From assembly GCA_039033215.1 (NCBI GenBank), contig JBCCDA010000014.1, positions 1-64,000 of the forward strand: a stretch of 64,000 nt of DNA. Reading direction: 5' to 3'. Below, piece by piece: positions 1-8,827 of the stretch; positions within the stretch are counted from its first letter, which is position 1; each line of letters starts with the position of its first letter. This stretch comes from Thermohalobaculum sp039033215. GTDB taxonomy: Bacteria; Pseudomonadota; Alphaproteobacteria; Rhodobacterales; Rhodobacteraceae. A model generated the notes under the pieces. It had not been told where the DNA came from, ran no database searches, and saw nothing but the letters and a program-made list of their open reading frames with translations. A program made the translations under genes and the position numbers.

Positions 1-258
1 CGGGGTGTCGTGATCTATCCCCAGCTTTCGAACCCGTTCACGCAGATCCAGGGGTTCGGCGACTGGAGCGTGCTTCCCTCGGACAACCCCGCGAACGCAC
101 CGCTGGTGAAGATGCGCCTGCAACCCCAGGCCGGCAATCATCCGATCGTCAGTTGGTTCGCCCGACCGGCCGGTCAGGGCAGGATGTACAACCTCTTCCA
201 GGGCACAGCGCAGAACGGACACCAAGTGCAGGTCGAGACCCAGTGCATGCGGATGTGA
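1..258 (+). CDS. C-terminal end of an unrecognised protein (5' truncated by window)
   Basis: The reading frame is open from the first base to a TGA at 256-258, so this is most likely the tail of a gene that begins outside the window. A GTG at 10 could also start an 82-residue protein, but no ribosome binding site can be checked. The visible part has no membrane segment. It is rich in Gln, Asn and Pro and ends in ...CMRM. I do not recognise the family and assign no function. Confidence 0.5.
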   Translation, partial: RGVVIYPQLSNPFTQIQGFGDWSVLPSDNPANAPLVKMRLQPQAGNHPIVSWFARPAGQGRMYNLFQGTAQNGHQVQVETQCMRM

Positions 259-271
259 GGCAACCCCTGCC

Positions 272-718
272 TCACCCGCCGAGCAGAACTCCGTACCCGA
301 AGTAGACCGCCGCCAGAAAGAACGCGATGGTGATGGCACCGGGAATGTACTGACCGAAGTACTGATTGGCGTTTCCGGGGAAGAGGCGCGCCTCGACCTT
401 GGCTTCCGCCCGTCGTCGTGCCCTAGACAGCGGATGGGTTTCATCGCTGTCGATCTCCTCCAGCAGATACTTCACCAGAACGTGCGTCCTGAAGAGCGCC
501 CTCCAGAACAAGAGCGAAAGGAAGAACGCGATTGCCACCAGCGCGGCGCGTTCGCCGGTCGCCTGCACCTGCGTGAGGCCAGCGCCAACGACCCCGGCGA
601 ACCCCAGATAGAAGTTGAAGCGGCTCGTCAGCAGCCCCTCGAGATACTCGCGTTCCTCGTCCAGTGTCCGCTTGGACACGGCAGGCGCGGGGGTGGGTTG
701 ATCGTTGGCTTCCGCCAT
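272..718 (-). CDS. Small membrane protein of unknown function
   Basis: The 148-residue protein starts at the ATG at 718 (MAEAND...). A longer frame to 754 exists, but the 718 start has a purine-rich stretch (GGGGATCCAAGAG) just upstream. After a polar N-terminus there are two hydrophobic segments around residues 36-75, a charged central stretch rich in Glu and Arg, and a last hydrophobic segment of about 25 residues ending GYGVLLGG. It is probably an inner-membrane protein with both short loops charged. It stands alone between two + strand genes. No family is recognised. Confidence 0.6.
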   Translation of the reverse strand: MAEANDQPTPAPAVSKRTLDEEREYLEGLLTSRFNFYLGFAGVVGAGLTQVQATGERAALVAIAFFLSLLFWRALFRTHVLVKYLLEEIDSDETHPLSRARRRAEAKVEARLFPGNANQYFGQYIPGAITIAFFLAAVYFGYGVLLGG

Positions 719-871
719 CTCTTGGATCCCCAGTTGGCCGCGGTTCCGATACACTATCGAGCGCGGATGCCACTTTGTCGATGGGACGCCGTTGACCCCA
801 GTTGACCTTCGTCAAGGCAGCCTCGACCCCATCCTGCCATAGTCCGTTCGTATGGGAACGGAGGACAGCAC

Positions 872-1237
872 ATGCTCAGCATCACCAAACCCGCCCCGAA
901 CCGGGTCGACATTCAGGTGTCGGGCGAGATCGACAGCGACACAATGGACGCAGGGCTCAGGGACCTGCTCGAGAAGTCCGCGGACGTCTCGGAGGGGCGG
1001 ATGCTCTACACGCTGACCTCGATCGCGCTGCCCACCTTCGGGGCCTTTGGGGTCGAGATGCAGTATCTGCCCAAGCTCTTCGGGTTGCTTGGCAAGTTCG
1101 AGAAATGCGCGGTGGTCTCGGACGCAGGCTGGGTGCGCACGGCGGCGGAGGTCGAGGGGCGGCTGATCCCGGGGCTCGAGATCAAGTCGTTCATGCCCTC
1201 CGAACACGACGCGGCGGAAGCCTGGCTCGCAGCCTGA
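872..1237 (+). CDS. STAS/SpoIIAA-like domain protein
   Basis: The 121-residue protein has the size and pattern of the SpoIIAA-like (STAS-fold) small proteins common in proteobacteria. It runs beta strand VDIQVSGEI, helix (MDAGLRDLLEKS), strand RMLYTLTSI, a long amphipathic helix, strand CAVVSD, and a C-terminal AEAWLA helix. Such proteins are soluble; their role is unknown or regulatory. The ATG at 872 is preceded by GGAGGA at a good distance (861-866). There is no obvious operon partner; the downstream 270 bp is rich in hairpins. Confidence 0.7.
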   Translation: MLSITKPAPNRVDIQVSGEIDSDTMDAGLRDLLEKSADVSEGRMLYTLTSIALPTFGAFGVEMQYLPKLFGLLGKFEKCAVVSDAGWVRTAAEVEGRLIPGLEIKSFMPSEHDAAEAWLAA

Positions 1238-1285
1238 CCTCGGCGGGGTGTCTCAAACTGGAAAGGCCCGTTTAGGGCGGGTGGT

Positions 1286-1358
1286 GTCCGGATAATCGGA
1301 CGGCGGCCAACCGGCCGCAAAGGTCCCCGGGGTACCAGGGCCGCCGGCGTCACCGGCG
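1286..1358. other. Cluster of stem-loops in the intergenic region
   Basis: The 270-bp gap between the STAS-like gene and the FAD oxidase contains consecutive perfect hairpins: GTCCG/CGGAC (1286-1301, loop GATAAT), GCGGCC/GGCCGC (1303-1318, loop AACC), a GGT-CCCC/GGGG-ACC palindrome (about 1322-1336), and CGCCGG/CCGGCG (1342-1358, loop CGTCA) followed by ATTTCTTT. The last may terminate the upstream gene. The rest could be leader structure of the oxidase mRNA. No known riboswitch class was recognised. Confidence 0.4.
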
Positions 1359-1507
1359 ATTTCTTTAACGTGCCTCCGCGAGTGTTGCTGACCGCAACGG
1401 GCACGGCGCTCATGATTGCGCGGATCTGTCTGGGTCCAGACCCCTAAAATTCGATGAAAGTTTGACGGGGCGAGCCTAGAGTGCGCGAAATGGCCAAGGA
1501 GCGCACG

Positions 1508-2611
1508 ATGACCGAAACAGCGGATATCCTGGTGATCGGGGCCGGCATGGCCGGATGCGGGGCGGCGGCGGAACTGTCGGGCGATGCCCGGGTCACCGTG
1601 CTCGAGATGGAGGAACGGCCCGCCTACCACACCACCGGGCGCTCTGCGGCGACGTTCATCCTGAACTACGGCAACGACGTGCTGCGCGCGCTGAACCGGG
1701 CGTCCGAGGACGTCATGCGGACAGGCGGGGAGCTGGCGGATCAGGGTTTCCTCACCCCCCGCGGGGTTCTGCAGGTGGAAGAAGAGGGCGAGGCCGAGCA
1801 TTTCGAGGCGTACACTGCCGGGTCCTCCGGTCTCGAGATCCTGACGCCCGAGGAGGTGATCAAGCTTTTCCCGATCTACCGGCCCGACAAGGTCGTGCGG
1901 GGTGCGCTGGAGCCCGATGCCTCGGACATCGATGTCGATGGGCTGCTGCAGGCCTACATCCGGCGGCTTCGGGCCAGTGGCGGGCGGATCGTGACGGGGG
2001 CCGAAGTCACGGGGATCAGCCGCAACGGGGTCTGGCGGGTCGAGACCAAGGCCGGGGTTTTTGAGGCGCCCGTCATCGTCAACGCCGCCGGGGCCTGGGG
2101 CGACCGGGTCGGCGCCCTGGCGGGGCTCGCCCCAGTCGGGCTACAGCCGATGCGCCGCACGGTGGCCGTGATCCCGACACCTCAGGATACGCGCCACTGG
2201 GCGCTGACGGCCTCGATCGCCGAGACATGGTATGCCAAGCCCGATGGCGGGCGGCTCTGGGTCTCGCCCGCGGACGAGGACCCGATGGACCCCCATGATG
2301 CCTACCCCGACGACATGGTGCTGGCCGAGGGGCTGCACCGCTTCAGCGAGGCGACGACCATGGAGGTCACGCGCGTCGAACGCTCCTGGGCGGGGCTGCG
2401 CACGTTTGCCCCCGACCGCACGCCCGTCAACGGGCCGGAGCCCGCGGCCGAGGGCTTCCACTGGCTCGTCGGCCAGGGCGGCTACGGCATCCAGACAGCC
2501 CCCGCCATGTCCCGGCTGGCCGCGGACCTGGTGCTGGGGCGGGTTCCTACGCTGGCAGCGGAGATCATCGGCAACCTCTCTCCCAGCCGCTTCCGGCAGC
2601 ATAGACCCTGA
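1508..2611 (+). CDS. FAD-dependent oxidoreductase, D-arginine dehydrogenase (DauA)-like
   Basis: This 367-residue flavoprotein of the D-amino-acid oxidase (DAO) fold has an N-terminal dinucleotide-binding motif GAGMAGCG (about residues 11-18). The segment YHTTGRSAA follows, then the internal VNAAGAW motif and the C-terminal GQGGYGIQTAPA motif. From memory, these resemble Pseudomonas D-arginine dehydrogenase (DauA) more than glycine oxidase. It would oxidise a D-amino acid or amine to the imino/2-oxo acid in the cytoplasm, but the substrate is not shown by the sequence. The ATG at 1508 is chosen because AAGGAG lies 7 nt upstream; a start at 1481 lacks this. It is monocistronic. Confidence 0.85.
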   Translation: MTETADILVIGAGMAGCGAAAELSGDARVTVLEMEERPAYHTTGRSAATFILNYGNDVLRALNRASEDVMRTGGELADQGFLTPRGVLQVEEEGEAEHFEAYTAGSSGLEILTPEEVIKLFPIYRPDKVVRGALEPDASDIDVDGLLQAYIRRLRASGGRIVTGAEVTGISRNGVWRVETKAGVFEAPVIVNAAGAWGDRVGALAGLAPVGLQPMRRTVAVIPTPQDTRHWALTASIAETWYAKPDGGRLWVSPADEDPMDPHDAYPDDMVLAEGLHRFSEATTMEVTRVERSWAGLRTFAPDRTPVNGPEPAAEGFHWLVGQGGYGIQTAPAMSRLAADLVLGRVPTLAAEIIGNLSPSRFRQHRP

Positions 2612-2671
2612 ACCACCCGTCTCCTGAGCCATCGCCCGAAGCGTTCAGGCCGAATGGAAACAAGAAACCAT

Positions 2672-2688
2672 TTATAGTTACACTATAA
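2672..2688. promoter_or_regulatory. Perfect inverted repeat, possible operator for the carbonic anhydrase gene
   Basis: TTATAGT (2672-2678) and ACTATAA (2682-2688) form a 7-bp perfect dyad around TAC. It lies in a locally AT-rich stretch about 120 bp upstream of the carbonic anhydrase start. An AT-rich dyad in otherwise GC-rich DNA is typical of a regulator site, but the cognate protein is not visible here. Confidence 0.35.
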
Positions 2689-2805
2689 CGATCGGTGCCG
2701 GTTAATTTATCGGTCACTCTCTTTAAAATTACAGCGCACCTCTACGTTCCTGATCGGCCACGCAGAACGGCCATTACATGACTGTTCAGAACGGAGAGGA
2801 TCACG

Positions 2806-3594
2806 ATGACGACAAAACTGACCTGCGCCGCAATTCTCGCCATGGGACTGAGCGTGGCCGCCGGGAGTGCGCCCGCCTTGGCCGAGATGTGTGTCGGCTA
2901 CGGCCCGCAGACCCCCCGCGACATCACGCAGACCGAGGGCCTCAACGAGCGGATCTTTGCTTTGGCGGAGTCCTCGACGAACATGAACCTCTGCAACATC
3001 CACTCCCACACGCAAGCCGAGCACAAGGGACCGGGCTTCGGCGTGCGCGGCGGCACGGGTGAGTTCGGCGGCTGGAAGTGTAATGGGACCGAGGATCTGA
3101 CCGAGGCCGAACTGGCGCCGATGGACGGGCCGTATGGCAACGTCGTCCCGGGCGATACCATCGAAGTGCACTGGGTGCACACATCCTGCGACGTGCAGCC
3201 GGGCCCGGGGCTGGGGTCCTGTCTTTCCGATGCCTGCGCGAACCCGACACTGCGGGTCGAGGCCCAGGTCTTCCTGGTGGTCAATGATCCCAACGCGCTG
3301 GACTTCAACGACTTTGCCTACTCTGGCAACGTGCAGGACGGCTATCATCAGGCCAAGAGCATCCCGTCGGACACGGGCGAGCCCGTGGTCTTCGCAGGAT
3401 CGACCACCGGGTCCAGCTACACTGAAGCGGTGTGCTCGCCCCTGCAGGTGACCTGGTCGGTGCGCCCGCAGTGCGCCAGGGTCCACATCGGCTCGCTGCA
3501 CGAATGGGCCGAGACGAACCCGTTCGACGAGAAGAAATCGCACGGCGTGCGCCAGATCGTGACCTCGCCAGAGCTGCTGGCACCGATCAACTGA
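2806..3594 (+). CDS. Secreted delta-class carbonic anhydrase
   Basis: The 262-residue precursor has a clear signal peptide (Lys near the N-terminus, hydrophobic core LAMGLSVAAG, cleavage near ALAEM, about residue 27). The mature part has the delta carbonic anhydrase hallmarks as I know them from diatom TWCA1-type enzymes: NIHSHTQAEHKG with His66, His68 and His73, and VHWVHTSC with His122 and His125, followed by GPGLGSCLSD. It would hydrate CO2 to bicarbonate in the periplasm using zinc. Several Cys could form disulfides. The RBS AGAGGA precedes the ATG. It stands alone downstream of an AT-rich promoter region with a dyad at 2672-2688. Confidence 0.8.
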   Translation: MTTKLTCAAILAMGLSVAAGSAPALAEMCVGYGPQTPRDITQTEGLNERIFALAESSTNMNLCNIHSHTQAEHKGPGFGVRGGTGEFGGWKCNGTEDLTEAELAPMDGPYGNVVPGDTIEVHWVHTSCDVQPGPGLGSCLSDACANPTLRVEAQVFLVVNDPNALDFNDFAYSGNVQDGYHQAKSIPSDTGEPVVFAGSTTGSSYTEAVCSPLQVTWSVRPQCARVHIGSLHEWAETNPFDEKKSHGVRQIVTSPELLAPIN

Positions 3595-3667
3595 ACCCGT
3601 ACTGGGTCAGGCCGAAATGGGTGGGGCCACGGTCCCACCCGCCGCCCGGATCTGCTATGGCTCGCGG

Positions 3668-4263
3668 ATGACACCGATCCTCTATTCCTTCCGCCGCTGC
3701 CCCTATGCGATGCGCGCCCGGTTGGCCGTTCTGGCTGCCGGAGTGGACGTGGAACTGCGCGAGGTCGTGCTGCGCGCAAAACCGCCGTCGTTCCTGGAGG
3801 TCTCACCGTCGGCCAGCGTGCCCTGTCTGGTCACGGCGGATGGCGTGATTGACGAAAGTCTGGATGTCATGCGCTGGGCCCTGGCGCAGCATGACCCGGA
3901 GGGTTGGCTGGAGATGCCGGTCGACGGGGATCAGTGGATCGAGCGATGTGACGGCCCGTTCAAACACGCGCTCGACCGGACCAAGTACGCGACCCGCTAT
4001 CCGGAGGAGGACCCGGCGGTGCACCGGTGTGACGCCGAGGCGTTTCTGGCAGATCTCGACACGCAGATCGACGGCTGGCCGACTTTGCGATCCTGCCGTT
4101 CGTCCGCCAGTTTGCCTTCATCGACAAGGCCCGTTTCGACGCCCAGCATTGGCCTCGGCTGCAAGGTTGGCTGGCGCGGTTCCTGGCCTCGGACGCGTTC
4201 GCGCGCATCATGCCGAAGGTCCCCGCCTGGGAGGAAGGCACGACCGGCGAGCGCTTCCCCTGA
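3668..4263 (+). pseudogene. Glutathione S-transferase, interrupted by a small frameshifting deletion
   Basis: The first frame from the ATG at 3668 encodes a GST N-terminal thioredoxin-like domain (YSFRRCPYAMRARLA; SVPCL; DESLDVMRWAL). It continues with the helical domain to LDTQIDG at about 4074. The next family segment, LADFAILPFVRQFAFID, is in another frame starting at CTG 4075 and runs to a TGA at 4261-4263 (ending ...GERFP). Relatives carry roughly ten residues (a PWLFGD-like loop) between these blocks, so I infer a loss of about 30 nt, not a multiple of three. Translated straight through, the first frame gives an unrelated Arg/Ser-rich tail to 4312. A sequencing error cannot be excluded. 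Confidence 0.7.
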
Positions 4264-4381
4264 CCCCATAGGTTGGACACGGCCCACCAAGATCCGCTAT
4301 ATCTTGCGTTAACCCTCGGGTCCCTGCGATAGTGCAGGTTCACGTAGCGATGAGTCGCGAGAGCCATTCCATGAGTGCAGC

Positions 4382-6379
4382 ATGAGTGCCAAGGACCTGT
4401 TCGGCGAGGATGCCGCCTCGAAGGCATATGACGCCTCCGCCATCGAAGTGCTGGAGGGGCTGGAGCCCGTGCGCAAACGCCCCGGCATGTATGTCGGCGG
4501 CACCGATGAGCGCGCTTTGCACCACCTGGTGGCCGAGGTTCTGGACAACTCGATGGACGAGGCGGTGGCAGGCCACGCCAGCCGGATCGAGATCGAACTC
4601 ATGGCCGATGGCTCGTGCATCGTCACCGATAACGGGCGTGGCATCCCGGTGGATCCACACCCGAAGTTTCCCGGCAAGTCCGCGCTCGAGGTCATCCTGA
4701 CCACGCTGCACGCGGGCGGCAAGTTCTCGGACAAGTCCTACGAGACATCGGGCGGCCTGCACGGTGTCGGCGTCTCGGTGGTCAACGCGCTCTCTGACCA
4801 CCTGCGGGTCGAGGTCGCCCGTGATCGCCGCCTCTATGCCCAGGAGTTTTCGCGCGGGATAGCGCAGGGCCCGGTGCAGGAAATCGGGGCGGCCCCGAAC
4901 AGGCGGGGCACCACCGTGACCTTCCACCCCGATGCCCAGATCTTCGGCACGTCCCTGCGCCTCAAGCCCGCGCGGCTGCACCGCATGGCACGCTCGAAGG
5001 CGTATCTCTTCCGGGGTGTCGAGATCCGCTGGCGCTGCGACCCCGCCCTGCTGGGACCGGGCGACGAGACCCCGTCCGAGGATACCTTCCGCTTCCCCGG
5101 CGGGCTCGAGGACTACCTGATGCACACGCTGGGGGGCACGGAGTTCTTCGGGGACGCGCCCTTCGCCGGAAAGGTCGACTTCAAGGAGCGTTTCCAGAAC
5201 GGCGCGGTCGGGTCGGTCGAATGGGCGATCATCTGGACACCCGCCCGCGATCCCTCGTGCCAGAGCTACTGCAACACGATCCCCACACCCGAGGGCGGCA
5301 CCCACGAGCAGGGCTTCTGGTCGGCGATCACCAAGGGCCTGCGCGCGCATGGCGAGCGGCTTGGCCAGAAAAAGGCAGCCCAGATCACGCGCGATGATGT
5401 GGCGGGCGCCGCCATGGCGATGATCTCGGCCTTCATCCGCGATCCCGAGTTCGTGGGCCAGACCAAGGACCGCCTGGCCACTGTCGAGGCCGCCAAACTG
5501 GTTGAGGCTTCGGTTCGCGACCGGATCGACACATGGCTCGCGGGCGACCCCGGCACCGCGGGGGCGATCCTCGATCACCTGGTGCTGCGCGCCGAGGAAC
5601 GCCTGCGCCGCCGTCAGGAAAAAGAAACCAGCCGCAAGTCCGCCACCAAGAAGCTGCGCCTGCCCGGCAAGCTGGCGGATTGTTCCGATGCCACCCGCAA
5701 GGGGTCGGAGATCTTCCTGGTCGAAGGCGACAGCGCGGGCGGCTCGGCCAAGCAGGCGCGCAACCGCCGCACCCAGGCGGTGCTGCCCTTGCGCGGCAAG
5801 ATCCTGAACGTGCTGGGCGCCGCGTCCGCGAAGCTCACGCAGAACCAGGAACTGGGCGATCTCTGCCAGGCGCTGGGGGTTCGACCCGGCACCGCCTACC
5901 GCAACGATGATCTGCGCTACGACAGGGTCATCATCATGACGGACGCGGATGTCGACGGCGCGCATATCGCCTCGCTCCTGATGACGTTCTTCTTCACCCA
6001 GATGCGGCCCATGATCGACGCGGGTCACCTCTATCTGGCAGCGCCCCCCCTCTACCGGCTGACGCAGGGCGCCAACATCGTCTATGCGATCGACGATGCC
6101 GAGAAGGACCGCCTGATGGCGGAAGGGCTGGGCGGCCCAAAGGGAAAGAAAGGCGGCAAGATCGAGATGTCGCGCTTCAAGGGCCTGGGCGAGATGATGC
6201 CCAAGCAGCTGAAGGAGACGACGATGGATCCCGACACCCGGCGACTGATCCGGGTCTCCATCGCTGATGACGAAGGCGACACCGGCGAACTGGTCGAGCG
6301 CCTGATGGGCAAGAAGCCAGAGCTCCGGTTCGAATACATTCAGGAACATGCCCGCTTCGTCGAGACGCTGGACGTCTGA
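4382..6379 (+). CDS. parE: DNA topoisomerase IV subunit B
   Basis: The 665-residue protein is the ATPase subunit of topoisomerase IV, which unlinks daughter chromosomes. The GHKL ATPase domain shows EVLDNSMDEA, DNGRGIP and the GGLHGVGVSVVNALS loop. The transducer domain follows. The TOPRIM domain shows EGDSAGGSAKQ and DADVDGAH, and the C-terminus has the usual RFKGLGEM motif. Length and the short insert pattern (TMDPDTRRLIRV) fit ParE rather than GyrB. It starts at the ATG at 4382, after ATGAGTGCAGC. parC is not in the window. Confidence 0.95.
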   Translation: MSAKDLFGEDAASKAYDASAIEVLEGLEPVRKRPGMYVGGTDERALHHLVAEVLDNSMDEAVAGHASRIEIELMADGSCIVTDNGRGIPVDPHPKFPGKSALEVILTTLHAGGKFSDKSYETSGGLHGVGVSVVNALSDHLRVEVARDRRLYAQEFSRGIAQGPVQEIGAAPNRRGTTVTFHPDAQIFGTSLRLKPARLHRMARSKAYLFRGVEIRWRCDPALLGPGDETPSEDTFRFPGGLEDYLMHTLGGTEFFGDAPFAGKVDFKERFQNGAVGSVEWAIIWTPARDPSCQSYCNTIPTPEGGTHEQGFWSAITKGLRAHGERLGQKKAAQITRDDVAGAAMAMISAFIRDPEFVGQTKDRLATVEAAKLVEASVRDRIDTWLAGDPGTAGAILDHLVLRAEERLRRRQEKETSRKSATKKLRLPGKLADCSDATRKGSEIFLVEGDSAGGSAKQARNRRTQAVLPLRGKILNVLGAASAKLTQNQELGDLCQALGVRPGTAYRNDDLRYDRVIIMTDADVDGAHIASLLMTFFFTQMRPMIDAGHLYLAAPPLYRLTQGANIVYAIDDAEKDRLMAEGLGGPKGKKGGKIEMSRFKGLGEMMPKQLKETTMDPDTRRLIRVSIADDEGDTGELVERLMGKKPELRFEYIQEHARFVETLDV

Positions 6380-6452
6380 CCGCTTGGCATCTCACATTTC
6401 CGTCGATTGCTGTGCTAGCTTTCACGCGGCAATACGCAAGTGGGACGAGGTC

Positions 6453-7010
6453 ATGTTCGAAAACAGCATCTCGAAGGTAAGCCGCAAACTCGTGGATCCG
6501 GATACCGGCCAGCAGTTTCTGATTGGCATGGACGCCAAGAAGAACACCTACATTATCGACACCGCGGCAGGACAGAATGGCACTCATTTCGTGCGCACGT
6601 CCGAGAGCGGCGGCGAGGACGATCCTCAGGCCACGTCCAATGTACTCAAGCGCGTCGCACTGGGCACGGGCGGTGTTGGTGGGGGTGCTGCGATCATGAT
6701 GACGCGGGATGCCATTGCCAGCAAGACCGCGGGCCAGATCGGAGATATCATCTACAATGCCCCGCAGGTCGACGGATTTCAGTTTTCCAAGCAAGGAGCC
6801 GATCAGATCGGGAAGATCGTCGAGGGTCAGATGAGATCACCCTTGATCTGGCACGTCTTTCAGTTCCTTTCATTGTTCAGCTTGGCGTTCGGGCTTCGGC
6901 GCGCGATCTTCGGGGACGAACCCTTCTTGGACACGCTCCTGAAGACAGGGCTTGTCAGCGTCATCTTGTACGCTGGCTATCTCTTGATCCGCCATTTCTT
7001 CGGCACGTGA
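6453..7010 (+). CDS. Hypothetical membrane protein
   Basis: The 185-residue protein starts at the ATG at 6453, with GACGAGG upstream; the longer frame from 6348 overlaps parE and looks non-coding. A soluble N-terminal part (a strand-rich segment with FLIGMDAKKNTYIID) leads to a Gly/Ala-rich segment. The C-terminal third has two hydrophobic stretches (about residues 130-150 and 160-180: FQFLSLFSLAFGL and LVSVILYAGYLLI). The family is not recognised. It sits 73 bp after parE on the same strand, but a shared function is not implied. Confidence 0.65.
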   Translation: MFENSISKVSRKLVDPDTGQQFLIGMDAKKNTYIIDTAAGQNGTHFVRTSESGGEDDPQATSNVLKRVALGTGGVGGGAAIMMTRDAIASKTAGQIGDIIYNAPQVDGFQFSKQGADQIGKIVEGQMRSPLIWHVFQFLSLFSLAFGLRRAIFGDEPFLDTLLKTGLVSVILYAGYLLIRHFFGT

Positions 7011-7058
7011 AGCGCCGCGCATGATGGCAGGTCTCGCCTACCTGACGTCCCGATAGCC

Positions 7059-7949
7059 ATGCAGCTTGCCCCCTCCCGCCAGACAGGCCTGATCATCGCC
7101 GCCGGCACGATGCTGGTGGCACCCGGCATGGACGTGATCGCAAAACTCCTGACAAGCTACCACTCACCCGGTCAGATCGTGCTCGGCCGCTTCCTGGGCC
7201 AGACAATCCTGCTGCTCCCGCTCGTTGCCTGGGCCGGGCAATGGGGCCGACCGAAGGCCGGGCACCTGCTGGCCGGCGCCTGCCTGGCCGCAGCCCTTCT
7301 CTGTCTGAACGCGGCCCTGGTGGTGATGCCCGTTGCCAACGCCATCGCGATCTTCTTCGTCGAGCCGCTGGTCCTCACGCTCCTCTCCGCCGCCATCCTG
7401 AAGGAGACGATCGGGTGGCGGCGCATGACCGCGGTGCTGGTGGGGCTGATCGGCGCCATGATCGTGATCCGCCCCAATTGGGAGGCGTTCGGGCCGACCG
7501 CCCTCCTCCCGCTCGGCACAGCGCTGTTCTTCGCGCTCTACGTCATCGTCAACCGCGTCATGACGCTGGGCGGTCAAAGGCTTGCGCTGCAGTTCTGGAC
7601 GGGCGTCTTCTCGTCGCTCGTGATCGGGGCGGCCTGCCTCGTCGGCGATGCGGCGGCGGTGCCCAGCCTCGCGCTTTCAGCGCTGAGCATGCCGACGATC
7701 TGGCTCTTTGCGGGAATGGGCGTGCTTGCTGTGATCACGCACCAGCTGATCCTCTACGCGCTCTCGATGATGCCTGCGAGCGTGCTCGCCCCGATGCAAT
7801 ATGTCGAGATCATCTCGGCGACCCTGCTCGGCTGGCTCGTCTTCAGTGACTTCCCGGACGCGTTGACGTGGCTTGGCGCCGCGATCATCATCGGATCGGG
7901 GGTTTATGTCTTCCACCGGGAACGACAGGTGAAGGAGGAGGGGTCATGA
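7059..7949 (+). CDS. DMT-superfamily (EamA) transporter
   Basis: This 296-residue polytopic protein has about ten hydrophobic segments arranged as two EamA repeats (first half to about residue 140, second from LPLGTALFF). EamA hallmarks include LGRFLGQ, the conserved NAIAIFFVEPLVLTLLSA segment in repeat 1 and APMQYVEIISATLLGWLVF in repeat 2. It is an inner-membrane metabolite exporter or permease with unknown substrate. Its stop overlaps the start of the following lipoprotein gene (ATGA at 7946-7949), so the two are translationally coupled. Confidence 0.85.
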   Translation: MQLAPSRQTGLIIAAGTMLVAPGMDVIAKLLTSYHSPGQIVLGRFLGQTILLLPLVAWAGQWGRPKAGHLLAGACLAAALLCLNAALVVMPVANAIAIFFVEPLVLTLLSAAILKETIGWRRMTAVLVGLIGAMIVIRPNWEAFGPTALLPLGTALFFALYVIVNRVMTLGGQRLALQFWTGVFSSLVIGAACLVGDAAAVPSLALSALSMPTIWLFAGMGVLAVITHQLILYALSMMPASVLAPMQYVEIISATLLGWLVFSDFPDALTWLGAAIIIGSGVYVFHRERQVKEEGS

Positions 7950-8488
7950 GGGCACCTGCGATCATGGGTCTGGCAGCGGTGTTGATGCTGGCCGCCTGCG
8001 ACGAGCCGACCGTGATCACGCATGTCGACAAACAGCCCCATATGGAGATGTCGGATCTTGTCGTGATGCAGGGCCCCTCCGGCATCCCGGTCGAGATCCA
8101 CGGGCTGCCGTGGGACGGCGCTGATCGCTCGGCGCTGGCGGCGGCGATCCGACCTCCTGCGGGTGCCAGCCAGGGCACGACCTTCTCCGCCCTGCCCCAG
8201 GGCGGTCATGCCGGGCGCCACGGCTGGCGGCTGGTGCTGCACTTCAATCCGCAGGGCGGCGTGCCCCGGTCCGATCACGACTGCAAACTCACGTCCGATG
8301 TGAAGACGAACGCGCCCCCGGATGGAAGCTATGCCGTCAACGTCACCTTCTGCGAGGGAGCTGCCTGGCAGGCGCACGCCTATCTGAAGGTGCTGGAGGC
8401 CGAGCCCGGGGACATCGATGCCTTCTCGGCCGCGCTCCGCCAGACGATGCTCGCGATCTTCCGCGAGAACAGCGATCACGACCGCTGA
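7946..8488 (+). CDS. Predicted lipoprotein
   Basis: The 180-residue precursor starts at the ATG that overlaps the transporter stop. Its N-terminus MRAPAIMGLAAVLMLAAC is a lipoprotein signal peptide with lipobox LAAC (Cys18). The mature part contains a Trp-rich, strand-forming segment (GRHGWRLVLHFNP) and a conserved-looking Cys pair (DCKLTS, VTFCEG) that could form a disulfide. I do not recognise the family, though similar proteins are common in Rhodobacteraceae. It is coupled to the DMT transporter and followed by tRNA-Lys. Confidence 0.7.
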   Translation: MRAPAIMGLAAVLMLAACDEPTVITHVDKQPHMEMSDLVVMQGPSGIPVEIHGLPWDGADRSALAAAIRPPAGASQGTTFSALPQGGHAGRHGWRLVLHFNPQGGVPRSDHDCKLTSDVKTNAPPDGSYAVNVTFCEGAAWQAHAYLKVLEAEPGDIDAFSAALRQTMLAIFRENSDHDR

Positions 8489-8538
8489 CGGGGTTGCATT
8501 GCAGGCTGATCTGCCCTATCTGCCCCGTCTCGCTTTGG

Positions 8539-8614
<76 letters not shown>

Positions 8615-8827
8615 ATCAAACCAGAAACTTAGGCGGAGATCAGACGAAGGCGCACTCTGCCCGTCTGCCACCTGACTTCCACTGTCGTCGCCTTTGGTTG
8701 GGACACTCCAACCGAATGGCCCCATTTGACATTGGAAACATCGACTACGCCGGACTTGGGCCTGACCTAGCCCCTTTGAACGCAGCCCCTTCGAATGGAA
8801 AGTTGGCTTGTTCAATGGAGAGGAACA

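Noticed and set aside
1238..1507. Known riboswitch (glycine, SAM or similar) upstream of the FAD oxidase
   Set aside because: Hairpins are present, but no conserved core sequence of a known class was recognised.
4340..6349. A 669-codon open frame on the minus strand opposite parE
   Set aside because: It is an antisense shadow of a high-GC gene: no domain is recognisable, while the plus strand has all ParE motifs.
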